NCBI RefSeq assembly: GCF_027942865.1
Contig: NC_134509.1
Coordinates: 21,066,697-21,130,696 of the forward strand
DNA length: 64,000 bases
From: Odontesthes bonariensis
Lineage: Eukaryota; Chordata; Actinopteri; Atheriniformes; Atherinopsidae
Direction: 5' to 3'
In this document: positions 1 to 12,200 of the stretch, in pieces
Layout of the letters: each line of letters opens with the position of its first letter
How positions within the stretch are numbered: position 1 is the stretch's first letter
Translations under genes and position numbers: made by a program
The notes under the pieces: model-generated
What the model saw: only the letters and a program-made list of their open reading frames with translations
What the model was told of the DNA's origin: nothing
Databases searched by the model: none

Positions 1-920
1 GACCCTGAAGTTCACAGAACGTTGGATGAATGCTTCTCTCTGACATGTAAACTCACATCCACCCGTGAATTCTCTGGGACTGTCTTTCACTTATCTGTTT
101 TTGTCATCGTGCTGTTTAGTAAAACAGCTGCATCAGCAATTGTTCACATTCTGACCCAGCTTAGCTTTGGTTCCTAGAACCATCTAGTAATTGTTGCTCT
201 TTGGTTGCAGGAATGTTCCCCAAAAGGTTTGTTTTGGTCGTCAAATGGCTCAGATGGAAAGTTTGAGGATTTTAGTCTTTAGTCGCATGCCCAGCTGTAA
301 TCATCAATGAGTGAACAGACAAACTTAGAGGTGGAAAACATTAGTTTACTAACAAAGTGAAGCAATAATTTGTGTTTGTTCACTCCTCAGGGCACAGAAA
401 AGGCATGTTGATGGCTCAGTGTTTAGGTTTTAATGACTGACATTAAAATGCTGCTGGGATTAATCATCTGCACGTTTGCACATGAAGAAGCCACAAAGAT
501 GTTAACTGACTAAACGACAAAGAAACCAAAGTGATGAACGTGGTTTCTTTGCCCTCCGCGCGCTCCAGGGCAGTTTCCACAAAAATGAGTTAGAAGGGCT
601 CTGCAGGTTTTTGGATTTAGTTATTATGGCCTTGTCCTGTTTTGTTATTTTTTAACATTCGGGCGCTTTCATTCCAGAGCTGTTTGTTCAGCTTTAAACA
701 GACCAGAGCTTGTTTCCTCCGACAGTCAGCTTCGTTTGAGTGGGTGTAAAAAGCTCATCACAACCAAACAGGCGAACCTAGTCCGCCTGAAATTATTGGT
801 CTCGGTTTGCTTGCAAAGTGTGAAATGCAAAAGGATTTGTTGCCATTTTGACCAGGACTCCTCAGAAGATTAAATGTTATATCTCACAGGGACCTTCCAG
901 GCTAAATTAATTCAAAATCA
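1..920. other. Gene-free interval at left edge
   Basis: AT-rich DNA with no reading frame, splice pattern or repeat that I recognise. It lies upstream of the LINE tail at 921 and of the C17orf67-like gene. Seen in sequence: no long open frame on either strand. Confidence 0.5.
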
Positions 921-1195
921 GATCAAATCAAATTTATTTGTATAGCACATTTCATGTACAAAACAATTCAAAGTGCTTCACATAAAATAAAAGCATTGCA
1001 GCAGGGAGTGTAAGAAGCATTAAAAATACACAAAAGAATATAAAGAGAAACAAATAAAATCATTTAAATGAATTTAAAAACAAGCAACAGTCCAGATAAA
1101 TTAAAAGATATCGTGCAGATTTCATGCATAGACACACGAGAAAAGAAATGTTTTTAACCTGGATTTAAAAATGTCTACATTTGGTGAAAGTTTAA
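921..1195 (-). mobile_element. LINE 3' end (L2/Rex1-like), truncated
   Basis: On the + strand the segment opens with the complement of a LINE tail (AAATTTATTTGTATAGCACA, then TTCAAAGTGCTTCACATAA). From about 1038 to 1195 it is nearly identical to 61457-61612, where the same 3' sequence follows a recognisable reverse-transcriptase C-terminus on the - strand. It is therefore the 3' untranslated part of the same LINE family, 5'-truncated as is usual. No coding sequence is left here. Confidence 0.75.
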
Positions 1196-1565
1196 GAGGG
1201 GAAAACATCTAAAATAAGAGTAATAATGAAGCTGTTTTAATATAATTATCCCAGATTGATAAAGACAGAGAGAAAACAGGCGGCCTGCAACGAAACGAGC
1301 TGCAGACAGTTCTGTTGCATTTTGAACTGCTCGGGTGTTAGTTCTTCTTTAGAAAATACAAAATGCTCTCAAAAGAACATTTTCACAAAGTGCTCACATC
1401 CTCCTCTACTGAGAGGGCTCAAAGAGTCTATGTGTGCTTGCATCGCCATCTAGTGGACAGACTCCTTCAAGCCTCCTCATTTAGCAGAAATCCCCCAAAT
1501 GCACATTAAATACCAGATATTCCTCCACTGTGATTTTTCACCTTTAGATCAGTTAATCTAATCAG

Positions 1566-1572
1566 TATAAAT
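1566..1572 (+). promoter_or_regulatory. Possible TATA box of the C17orf67-like gene
   Basis: TATAAAT lies 181 bases before the ATG at 1753. The stretch between is GA-rich and has no upstream ATG in frame with the gene. The position fits a TATA box with a start site near 1600, but a short AT-rich match is weak evidence and no transcript data are available. Confidence 0.25.
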
Positions 1573-1752
1573 CGCTTTGTTGTGCGCGGAAGCAGCATGT
1601 TTTGTTGTGATTTATTGGAAGCATCCCCTCTGTAACGTGAGCCTGAAGGAGAAGGAGGAGGAAGAGGAGGAGGAGAATATCCCCTGCACCCCTTCTGGGC
1701 TCTGGTCAGGACCTCAGAGCAGTGAAGGCACGGGCAGGAAAAGGTGAAGAAG

Positions 1753-4273
1753 ATGAAGAAGCTGGTGGTGTTTTTGCTCTGCCTCGTCCTGATGGCTGTT
1801 TCCACAGGTAGGAAGCCCTCAGGGCGTCACAGTGAATTATGGGGCCGCTATAAAACATCCGTCTCGTGGGTTTCAGCAGGGAGTGATGTGGCATCTTTAC
1901 AGCGTAAAATGGTGTCATTTTGAGGAAATTCCTTATTTAGAAAGGTTTAATTAGTTTTTGCGTGTGTTTTTTTGTTGCTGCAACAACAGAAAGCAATCTG
2001 AGGTTAGTCTTTTGCATCTCTTTTTATTCAATCTGCATCTGAATTCTCAAATGTTTCATTTTTACCTGCTTTAAAACAGCATAAATCAACAGGATGTGTC
2101 ACAAATGAGAGTTTTCTGATAAGACAGTTGGAGAATCTTCACGAGTGTTTTGCCACGTTGCTGTGAGGGCCCAGCGGCAGCAGTTCCGGCCTTGTGTTGA
2201 CAGAACTGGGTTCATTTCCACAGCAGAGGAAAACAGAGTCTCCCTGACTGCCTGCTGGAGTCACGTGCTGCACAGACTCGATTCCCCGGGGAGCGAGGAG
2301 GATGAATGGGCACTTTGTTACCTTCCTGGCCTAATCATACAGTGCTGGGTTTACAGAGAGGGGGACCGCGGCTCCTCACTCTGCAGAGAGCAGCTCCCCC
2401 GGGGCCTGCATTGAGCAATAAACAGCATCACATGGACACTAACTAAACAGATCAGAGCAGGCATGACTCGCTGGCAGCAGGTAGCGGTGAGAGGTTTATT
2501 CATGGGTCTGAACACAGCTCTCAGTGAGAAGAATGTTGTTAGGGTCAAGCAGCTGCCAAGAAAACAGCTGTTACGTCCATGGAAAAACAAACAAAAACAG
2601 AAAAATCAGGCAGAGGTTAAACTCAGAGCAGACAGTCTGTGCCTCTGAGTCTAAGAATAAATGAAAAACAGAAGCAGTCACCAACACACACTGACTCACG
2701 TCCACAGGAGAGCAGCTGAAAACCATCATCGCTCTTCTTTCAGCAGCAGCAGGACAACTGAACATGTGTATGGCAGGACATTAAACATCTGCAGACAAAC
2801 TGTTACGTTTCTCATCCTCCTCAGGTGCCAACCCTGTCATCAAGGAGAGCTTCGCCAAGCAGCTGCTGCGCAGCAAGAGGCAGGAGCGGCCGATGAAGGC
2901 CGGCCACCCCGATGAGCCCATGAGGGTGAGCTCCGGTCTGAGCAAAGAACTGAGACGGCAATAAACGTATCCAGTAACACCGCGAGGTCATACGATAAGT
3001 GTCCCTGTTTTACTGTCGTCAGCAGTTAAAAAGCAACTTCAAATTATGGCTGTGAGCTGTTTTATATCAATTATGTCAATTCCAATTTATTACTGATGAA
3101 ATAACAATGAATGAAAGCTCGATAAGCAGGTTTAAAACCATTTAAATAGGCTTTATGGCTCATGAAGTTGTATTGGTAGATATAAATACAGCTTTATGAT
3201 TGTGTGACATCAAACACTTGTTTAGGGAAGTCTCATAATGTTTCACTTGTGCATCTAATCGCAATAATTCTTATGTGAGCTCGGAAAAGCTGATTTTATT
3301 CAAGGTTTGTGAAAGTTTTTACAAAGTCTTTGTTTAAACTTCAGCTTATTATTTGTTTTATCAAAATAATTCTGTGTTAAAACATCAAAATATTCTAGTA
3401 ACAGATGGAAAAAAAAAAAAATAAGATTAAAGCAACAAATTTGAAGCCAAAAACATTAAAAGTCTTGATCCGCCTCTAATTTCTGAATATTTAGCTTCCA
3501 AGCAGACAGATTTTCTTGTAATTGTTTAAGGAGGTTCTAAAGGTATTTAAAGCTGTTTCTTTTTGTACATTGGCTGCTTTTTCACTCATTCAATCCAGTC
3601 CTTGTATCTGACCTTTTTCAGGGGAATGTGCTTTTTTTTTTTTAAGCCACTTAACTCTGACCTATGAATCATTGTAGCTTAAAAAAAGGCTCCTAACTCA
3701 AGGAATGAACCAGTGTTGTGTCGGCACATAACAAACAACTTACCAAAAAATCTTTAGGCACTTTGTTCCCAGCAGCCTGTCACAGAGACACATCATTTGT
3801 TCCCATTTCTTTAGTTGCATCTATGAAAAACAGCAAAGATAACACAGTCTGACAGACAGAAAATAGGATTTCTGCAGCAACAAGGTGATTCCCAAAGAGC
3901 TGTTAGCTGAAAACTTGGCATATCTCAGCATGGTGTGCAGTGTGTCCTTAAAACATTTGAAGAAACTGAAACATTGAAGTGTCCTTGTTTGAACTTGTCT
4001 TTTGTCTGCACTCATCTCTGTAATTTCACTTTCTACCATGCAGGGTTTCAGCCTGACTCAGCGAAACTCCATCATTCAGCACCTGGTTTCTTTTTTGCAA
4101 ATGTGGCTTTGCTTTCATTTGTCTTTTTCTTCAGTAACACACTCTTCTCTCTGCAGGAGCATCTGCTCCACATGCAGGCTCTGGACCAGAGGGCCCAGGA
4201 GACTAACATGGAGAACTGGCTGAATCCTCACTGCCCCCCACGCTGCGACAGGAACTACGGACACCCGGTCTGA
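1753..4273 (+). CDS. c17orf67: Small secreted protein, C17orf67 homologue (3 exons, 90 aa)
   Basis: The exons are 1753-1807, 2825-2925 and 4157-4273. Both introns have GT..AG ends and the frame is kept (phase 1, then phase 0). The product starts with a typical signal peptide: MKK, a run of Leu/Val/Phe, then AVSTG, with likely cleavage near residue 19. The mature part reads ANPVIKESFAKQLLRSKRQ, then ERPMKAGHPDEPMR, and ends ENWLNPHCPPRCDRNYGHPV. This matches the human C17orf67 protein as I recall it (KQAKQLLRSRRQ.., PDEPMR, HWLNPHCKPHCDRN..HPV) in order and in length (about 90 aa). The two Cys in the C-terminal CxxxC are kept. Function is not known in any species that I can cite; secretion is inferred from the signal peptide. 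The gene converges on cbx8. Intron 2 carries a Tc1-like relic. The start is the first ATG that yields the signal peptide. Confidence 0.85.
1808..2824 (+). other. Intron 1 of the C17orf67-like gene
   Basis: Starts GTAGGA and ends TCCTCAG. No repeat or secondary gene recognised; open frames inside it show no family features. Confidence 0.7.
3541..3978 (+). mobile_element. Tc1-like transposon relic in intron 2
   Basis: The segment is the reverse complement of much of 18840-19100, the 5' part of a Tc1-like element in cbx4 intron 4. From 3935 it encodes [11 protein letters not shown], the same start as the frame read from 18868 on the - strand. The copy stops soon after, so only the 5' region and a few transposase residues remain. 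It has no recognisable inverted ends and cannot be mobile. It sits about 180 bases before exon 3 of the host gene and does not disturb the splice acceptor. Confidence 0.8.
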
Positions 4274-5130
4274 GGATGAAGAAGGTCGCCATAAGTTTGC
4301 ACTTTCAACCCCTAATGTAAATGACACATGAAGGCATCACTGTGTTCTGTGTCTTTGCTGCATAGCAGTTAGCTTTTATCTGATGAAGATTTCCCCAGAA
4401 ACACGAGCAGTCGTCATCTTTTCACTCATCTGCAGACAACTGACACATTTCCTGTCATATCTCTTTTGTTTTTTCCCCTTCTTTGTTTTTTTATCAACAC
4501 TTTTTGGCACAACAGGAAACCCTGAAGCTCTGTGAACAGTTACAGACTCAGGCTCATTGTTTTCTTGTTCAAATAATTTGTTTTTCAGTGGATATTTGAA
4601 GCTGAGTGGAGTCTGGAGTTTGGTTTGGTTTTAAACCAAACCAAACTGAGCAGCTCTGTCACTGATAAATGGACACTTTTTTCACTCGTGTAGGTTTCAT
4701 TTTTACCATGAAAACAATGAGAATGAGTCATAAACAGGAGAATCTGTATCCTGTAAAGAGCTGCTCATTTAAATATACATGAAATTGAGTTTCATTAGTG
4801 AGACTAATTCTGATTTATTATAAATAAGTTATTCAAGATAATAAGAACAAACCCACGTGGTCTTGTTTGTCATATTTGACTGCAGAATAATGTCATTTTT
4901 CCTTCTCTGTGTGTGCAGAAAATGACCCGAGGTGACTGAACATGGACTCAACAACATTTAAAACGTCTTAACCTTTTCTCTCCTTCTCTGTTTCCTTTCA
5001 TGTCCTCGTGTGTTATCTTTTAAAAGCTGGTAGTTTGCTTGCTGTTTTAGTGGATTTTTCATTTATTTTCTATGTTTTACAGACTGAAGTTTGTACCAAC
5101 CAAAAAAAATAAATAAATCACGACTAATAT
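4274..5130 (+). other. Probable 3' UTR of the C17orf67-like gene
   Basis: Non-coding stretch between the TGA at 4271-4273 and the AATAAA cluster at 5109-5118. It contains a perfect 31-nt palindrome at 4617-4647 (15-nt arms, 1-nt centre). The extent of the UTR is inferred from the signal only. Confidence 0.5.
5109..5118 (+). promoter_or_regulatory. Candidate polyadenylation signal (AATAAATAAA)
   Basis: Two overlapping AATAAA hexamers lie 836 bases after the stop codon of the C17orf67-like gene, followed by T-rich DNA. No nearer canonical hexamer was noticed after the stop. Confidence 0.5.
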
Positions 5131-6005
5131 TGTGGAATTGATTTATTATTATTTTAAGATTTTGATGAATGCCTCTGATCAGAGGATTATAGTCATTTAA
5201 CTTGGCTCAACGTCACTCATGGATAGTTTATTTTAAAAATATGAGTTTCTTTCGTTTTTATAAAAAAACCTTATTTCTACCAAAAAGGTTAGCGCCCATC
5301 TATCTTATTTATATGCGTGGCGGTGCTGTTTTGAGGCTAATTGAAGCCACGCTTGTTGTCTTCTTCTTCATGTGTTGTTAAAAGCCCAGAGCACCGGTGC
5401 ACGCGGCGGTAAATGTGAATGAGCCGCAAATATGTGCAAACCTCGGAGGTTGTTCACCTAAAAGCACCGTGACGTGTGCTGAGTCAAAGCAGCCAAAGTA
5501 ACAGCGTCAGTTCATCAGTCAAACGAATAAATACGTTCAAATAAATAAAAACGCTTCGTTTTCAGAGAAGAAACTGAAAAAAAAGGCAGAATAACCAGGT
5601 TGAAACGGGACTCGGTAATTTGGGCCTCTAATATATTTTTGCGTTTAATTTTTCATTATAATTCAACTTAATAAGGCCATTTTAGAACAGGCGAAGCGTA
5701 AAAAATAACGCAAAACTGCGGCCTTTTGTGGAAGAGAGCGCCATTTTTTTATTATTTTTACTCAAAACCCGCAGGGTCGTTTACGTTCAGAGTAAAGAAC
5801 AGGAGGCCTTTAACGTGAGCAGGAGGTCTGTTTATCCCCGATAAGAATTAAGTTTAAATGAATTAAATCAAAGAAAAAATTGCGTTTTTTCCCACAGAAA
5901 ACCACTGAGCTTTAACTTCTTTATTAGAAGCTATTTGTAAAAGTAGGCGTGGATCTTCCAGCTGAGGGAAAACCACACAATAAAACAGAGAAATGTGAAA
6001 ACTGG
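5131..6005. other. Spacer between convergent genes
   Basis: Short AT-rich stretch between the polyadenylation signals of C17orf67 (+) and cbx8 (-). No gene or repeat recognised. Confidence 0.5.
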
Positions 6006-6011
6006 TTTATT
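6006..6011 (-). promoter_or_regulatory. Candidate cbx8 polyadenylation signal
   Basis: TTTATT on the + strand reads AATAAA on the cbx8 strand, 663 bases past the stop codon. This implies a 3' UTR of roughly 0.7 kb (6673 down to about 5990). Other weaker variants occur, so the site used is uncertain. Confidence 0.4.
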
Positions 6012-6673
6012 GAAAAGCGTCTAAAAAGCAGTCAACTGTTACATCAAAGCTTCATGAACATTTCTATGAAAATGTAAAATATAGAATGTTAATGGAAAAG
6101 TAGTTATATGCACCTCGGGAAAACTCTTCTGTCTGGATTTAATTTATCTTTTAGATTTAGAACATTACAAAACTTTGAGACAGTCTTTAAAGACAACACA
6201 AACATATATATATTTTTTAATACCTCTGAATTCAAAGTGCTTGAGTTCATATTTTTTTTTTTTTAAATATTAGCCGCAACGAACTGAACAGGATCCGTCA
6301 GTCTAATCGGTTGAAATAACAAAAATATTCAGTCTTTTTAGCTTAGCTCGGGTGGGAAGAGAAGAGTGAAAACAACTATTATAGTTAGTCATAATTGCAA
6401 ATTAGTCAAATTTATGAGCTCTGTGCAGAAAGTCGCCTCCTGCTGCAAAAGAAAACATGCAACTCATGTCCACTGATGCATGATGGGAAATGGACTTCAT
6501 TTGATTTGGTCAACACATTAAATAGATGCCCAACTTTATAATATATACACATAAAGTAATTTGCCTTTATACATTACGTACAAAAACTGCTTATTAATCA
6601 CACTACGTCTTCTAAACTTCAGAGTGATTCTGATGCGAGTCAGAAAACAAAGCGTAAGGAACTCGGTCAGGAA

Positions 6674-8996
6674 TCATCTTTTGTCTTTGAAGAAGCCCTT
6701 AGAGGTGCTGCTCTCTTTGATGGTGACGGTCAGGAAGTTGGAGGTCACGTCCGTCACCAGGACCTTTTCCACGTTGTTGAGGCAGGGCTTCCACGTCACC
6801 TCGCCCAAGTTGTCGTCGAGCCGAGTCGGCGACGGCCTGTCCAAAAAGTAAGGCTTTTCCATCTGCGGCAGCGCGGCCGGTCGGCTCAGGATGCTGCTCA
6901 TTTTGGAGTGGTGCTTGAAGTGCGCAGGCACCACGTAGCCGGAGCTGTCCTTAGTCCTGTGAGCGTCCAAGTCTGTTCTGTGTGGATGCAGGCTGCGGTC
7001 GGCGTAGAGCGGTTTGTAGGAGCTGCTGCGGTTCTGCGAGTGGTAGTGGTGGTGATGGTGGTGTTTGTGACTGTGACCGTGGTTCTCAGGATGTCTGTGG
7101 GCCAACTTGACCAACCTCATCTCCTCATTCACCTGGAGCTTGGCCAGTTTGTGAGGGCTCACCTGCTCCTCCGCTCTCCTCTTGTGGGGCTCGGAGACGG
7201 AAGGGCCGCAGCCGCCGTCCTTAAAGCGGGGCTTCGGCTTCGGCCCTCTCTTTTTGGGCACGTGGAGGAGTCCGTCTGAACGATGGTGTTCACGAGCGCT
7301 CAGTTCAGGCGGCCGAACGCGTACGCTTTCCCCACGGTTGACCGTGCTCGGTGGGAAGATGGTGGGGACGACGGCTCTCAGGCCCTCTCTGGCTCTGGGA
7401 GTGACAATCGGTTCTGGGGTCGGGTAGGTGATGTGCATCCCTCGGACCGCCTCGCTCCTGAAGTCATAGGACTTGGATTTAACTTTAGCTTGGGCCTAAA
7501 AGACATGGGAGGGAAATATTAAATAAAAAAAGTACACAAAAAAGACAAAAAGTTTTATTACATTTCTTTACTTAACCTGCCCTATTCTCAGCAGGCCGTG
7601 TAATAATGAATCAGTATGCATGAAACTGAGTTAATTAATCATAGATTTTTATTATATTTTCCTACTGTAGGATGTTAAATGCTACAAGATCCTAAGCCCG
7701 AAACATCCAACTGCCAATAATGCGTCTAACACTTTAAAATAATGCTAATGTGTTTATTAATAGGCTACAATATTGTCACCTCTGAGGCCAAAGTATTTCA
7801 TAGGAGCGATTCTAATACACCTGTTAAACAACAGCTCCATTAATAGAAATTGCGGTATTTTTCTGGAGACGAGTTGTCCGATATTAACTAAATTTGAAAG
7901 CTGGATAACTAGAAAAAACGACTTAAACCAACTACATTTACACAATAATATTTTTTTACTCCAATTTATTGATAGACATCATAATAAAATAACGATTTTA
8001 CGTGGAAATAAAATGACATCGAGCACACAGCTGATTGTTAAAGATATTCAAAGCTGACAGCACATCCTCATTTGCTAATGAGCGAGCTGAATACACACCC
8101 AGTAATGGGTGAACCGTTTCTTATGTGCATAATTAGCATCAATGCAGAGTCTTTGGCGTTTAAAAGACTAAATAAAGCATTTAGGAAACAGTCCGATACT
8201 AATAACGTGTTCATGTTGGACCAAGCAGGGCAAGTGTTGAATCTCGCTGTCAAATTATTAGAAACGAACATGCAACGTGATGATAAAAATAAGCGCTGCT
8301 ACATTTACCTTAAGCAGAAATGTCTTGGGTTTTGGTCCTCTCTTTTTGGGCCCGTAGAGCTCCCTTTCACGCTCCCTGAGAAAAACAAGACACCCATTTT
8401 GAAGTGTCACAGGAGCAAAGTGCACCGAGCACCGCACACTCTCTGGACGTGTTAAACGCTCGCCGTCTCTGCCCGTGAAGGCCAACACCGTCTTACCTCT
8501 GCTCAAAAGCGGCGAACAAGCGGGAGTCCAGAATATTCTCCTCCGGTTCCCAAGTGCTGTATCTGCGAAGCAAAACACCAAGTCAGACCGAGGAGGCGAC
8601 CGCTGACAGGCGGTCTCTGCGCGGACCGCCGCGGCGTTAGCCTGCCAGCTAAAAATCATGGTGCTCAGTTCTAATCCCGCTGCCTCGCTAGCTGTGGCGA
8701 GCTAACCTCAGCCACAACACTGCAAACCGCGGGTTGAAAATATGTCAGAGTGGCCGTGTAGCGGGACTTACTTGGGAGACCATCCCTTCCATTTCACAAG
8801 GTACTCAATCCGACCCTGCATGCCACCAGAAACAAGCAGAAATTACTTCATTAGCTCACAGGGCAACGGTACAGTGGTGTTGCGTTGCATTCGGCACTCG
8901 TGGAGAAAATGAGCATGTTTCGCCTACCTTCCTTATCCTCCGTTTGATGATAGACTCGGCAGCGAACACCCTCTCCCCGACGGCAGACAGCTCCAT
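6674..8996 (-). CDS. cbx8: Chromobox protein 8, Polycomb PRC1 subunit (5 exons, 355 aa)
   Basis: Exons on the - strand: 8996-8928, 8815-8772, 8562-8497, 8375-8309 and 7495-6674. All introns are GT..AG and the total of 1068 nt is in frame. The chromodomain spans about residues 8-62: [30 protein letters not shown]. The methyl-lysine cage residues Phe11, Trp32 and Trp35 are present. Next comes [16 protein letters not shown] (67-82), an AT-hook-like basic motif that recurs at about 163-171 (KKRGPKPKP). A His-rich run lies at about 218-234. The C-terminal Polycomb box (about 312-355; [16 protein letters not shown], ending GFFKDKR) binds RING1 in this family. The start [14 protein letters not shown] and the tail match mammalian CBX8. 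Known role: it reads H3K27me3 and recruits canonical PRC1 to repress target genes. The next gene upstream on the same strand is cbx4. It is shorter than human CBX8 (389 aa) in the middle region. The a/b paralogue cannot be assigned from this window. Confidence 0.93.
7496..8308 (-). other. cbx8 intron 4
   Basis: 813-nt AT-rich intron between the chromodomain exons and the large last exon. No embedded repeat recognised. Confidence 0.75.
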
Positions 8997-9140
8997 GTTT
9001 ACTCCAGTGCTACCTACCGTTAGCTTGCTGGGCGCTAGCACGGCAGATATTTTTTTCCCCTCAGTCCCAGCCACTCTGAATTCCCGACAGACCATAATAC
9101 TCCCGAAACAGAATGGACGTCAGCGCAATTTTTTTACAGC

Positions 9141-9219
9141 GTTGCTAGGGAACCGCAGTCGGTGGAACCTCGAGGAGAACGCCCATTGGCTCAGCCGTTG
9201 CTACGTGCTCGGGTTGCTA
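9141..9219 (-). promoter_or_regulatory. cbx8 promoter cluster: X-box-like sites and inverted CCAAT
   Basis: About 145-225 bases upstream of the cbx8 ATG lie three copies of GTTGCTA, at 9141, 9197 and 9213. The first is part of GTTGCTAGGGAAC, which fits the imperfect palindrome of RFX-type X-boxes. An ATTGG at 9185-9189 (CCAAT on the cbx8 strand) lies between them. The surrounding 8.9-9.3 kb is CpG-rich, as expected for a broadly used promoter. That RFX or NF-Y proteins bind here is inference from motif shape. Confidence 0.4.
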
Positions 9220-12200
9220 AGTGAGGGGAGGAGCGTTCGCCTGGGTGAATTCTTTAGGTAGGGCGGGGAGGGACGGGTGGCTCTTTTACCCGCGAATAAT
9301 GTCGCGCAAATTATGTGATATGTATAAAAAATGCACGTGGTATCAATAGAATAAGATTCTAAGGATTAGACAGTTTCGTCACGGAAATAGGCAAACGTGG
9401 AACTGATTACGATTCAGCTTGATTTATAAGGAAACTGTGGGCTATATGATCACTTTTAAGCGCCGCATTATCAGCTGACAGCGGAAATAATCAATAACAG
9501 ACTGTAACTGTATTAGTTCTTTAAAAACGCATCCGCCTTAATGTGTCAGGAAGATCCATGTTCTAGTTTGTGATGTAAAACAACAGGTTAGACCTGGAAT
9601 TTCTTATATAATTTCGTATAAACGCCCTTTAACTTTTAAATCAAAGCTTTAGATATATTCTTAATTGGTTATTTATTTAATATAAGTGCAGACACATGTC
9701 AGAATAGCCTGTTTTGAACGTTAACTGTGGAGACAACCTAAGAAATTAATCATAATTCCTGGTGAAATAGAGTCCGTGGGGTTTTCTATAGATCTGCAGT
9801 ATGTTTACTGACTTTAATCTAGGCTATAAAATTTTATAAAATTAAAATGTTTTAATGGTCCACACAGTTAGGAGAGACATTGATTGTGGAGAGGCTCTGA
9901 GCCTGTCAATGACATTTTTTTATTGATCTGTTAAAAAAAAGAAGAGGTTTTTATCAGTTGTTTTATGTCGGTTAATTTCTCCCCATCCAGATAATAGGAT
10001 AAGACAACCAAAATGTTTTGCAAATTGGATGATAAATGACACGAGCCTCTGTTGAAGTATTGTTTTTAACCTAAAGCTCAACGCACGAGGAGAAAATTAT
10101 TTCTAAGAAATATTAGAAATATTAAAGAAAGACACAGAGATTTTTTTCTATTTCTGAATTAAACTTTTTAGGATAGTTTACGCTCATTTGTTTCACTTTT
10201 TCATTCTCTTATTTTCGTAGTTAGATTTAATTTGTATGAGTGAAGAGTCTCGGGGAAAGGTCAGTTTAAGGCCCGAGGAAATAAAAAAGGAACATAGATT
10301 AATTTGAGGGGCAGAGAGCGATGTTAAGAGGCGGAAATGATATATTGAAATAAATATGGAGGGCGTTTATAATATGAATTTCTTATGACCAGCAGTGAAC
10401 TGTGACTCCCAAATTCGGGCCATTTGACCCTATCTTCCTCGTCGGGAGAAAAAAAACCTTTAGTTTTCCAACGACATAATTGACCAATAAAAAATGACTT
10501 TTACAAATTAATGATATAGTCTGAGATGAAGATGCAAATCCTCCCGATCAATTAGCCGAATGATTAGTTCTGCTATAACCTTCCAAAAATGAACTTTAAG
10601 ATGACCAGTAGTGTTTTTAATTTGATGCTGACATAATGGCTGACTGGGATACACTTTCTGAACTGGTAAACATCTCGGTGGCAAACAGAAATAAATGTTA
10701 TTCAGAGGGATGAGCCCAGAGCGGCTGAGCGATTATATCCACCCACAGTGAATAACTCCAAATAACCGACCACAAGCAAAACTGGATGAAATTTTGGACA
10801 CCAGATTTCTCACGACAGCAATGAATGAGTATTTCACTATCAGGGGCATATCAGTCACGTTGGCTGGGCCATGACACCTATAGTTTAAATATGCACCAAC
10901 TCACCTCCAACTTCCCTTTAAAATGAGCCATATCCGCCCTTCTCTGACCACCACAGGCGGCCCCGCGCGCATGGTTCATCAGCTAAAACTCAAACTGAGG
11001 AACATTCCGGTGGTTCGTGATCTCACAGCAGACCGAATTTCTCACACAATTTGGGATTACACAGTCCATTGATTTAGGGAAACGAGACAATTGGTCAAAT
11101 ACACTGTCATTTCCAATCATTTTACAGCCGATCCACCAATCACAGAGCTGACAGCGATCATTGTCTTCCTAGCAACACAAAGCTGATAATCTGATAGGAT
11201 GAGAAACTTAATTATTTCAATAAAATCTCTAAATTTCAGCATAACTTCGTTTCTGCTAAAACATAAAAGTTTATTTAATGTTTTTCTTTAGTAAAAAGGG
11301 ATATTTGCCTGATGATGTTACAACTGAGAGCTTTTAACACATGTTTTTACAACATATCAGGCCCTCCCTGAGGGCCGAGGGGCCCCTGACAGCCAGCTCT
11401 CACCATTACTTATCTTTAAGCATGCATAATCATCTATCACCTCTTCTCAGACTTTCTTTCTATCAGCTTTATCTGATCATTTTTTACACATTTCTCTGAG
11501 AAAGCTTTTGTTTAGGCTTTATTTATCACTCTATTTTATTTCTAATAATTATTTTAACTCTATAATATTTTTTTTCTTTACTTTGTTGTCTATGATTTTC
11601 TTTTGCTGTGAATACTTTCACATCCTTTGTTTGCATGGCCTATATGACCAATAATAAAGTTGATTATGATTCCCATTATTTAAATTGGGCAGATTAATTT
11701 ATGGGCTAAAACATGCATGTTCACGCTCATGTCTCCGGACCAAAGCAGAGTTACAGATCAGTTTTTACATCTCAACCCAGATGAGCTGAAGCTGGTCAGG
11801 ACTATCAAGCCTGTAAACATGCTGTGGACGGGAAAAGGAGCCACTTAAATAACGGGGGGAAAGACCCTTATCAAACATGTGAGCACGCGGAATGAAGCTG
11901 TTATAGAGGCCGTGGTGAATCACAGTGCGTGATAATCAAGAGACAGTGAATTAATTCCGACCAAGTTTCTGATCCAAGTTAACACAATCACAACATTTGT
12001 CGTGTTAAATTAATTATTAATCAGCTGATGTGATTGCAGAGTGTGGAAAAATGCGCTGAGTGTTCACAAGGGTCCTCATTAAATTACGAATACACTTCAT
12101 CTTTAAATGCTTTTCCTTCTCATTTAAGTCCAATCAAAGCGGAACACTTCAAATTAAACTCCCGCAGGCTGGGACGCAGAATCCAAAGTCCAGACAGCAA

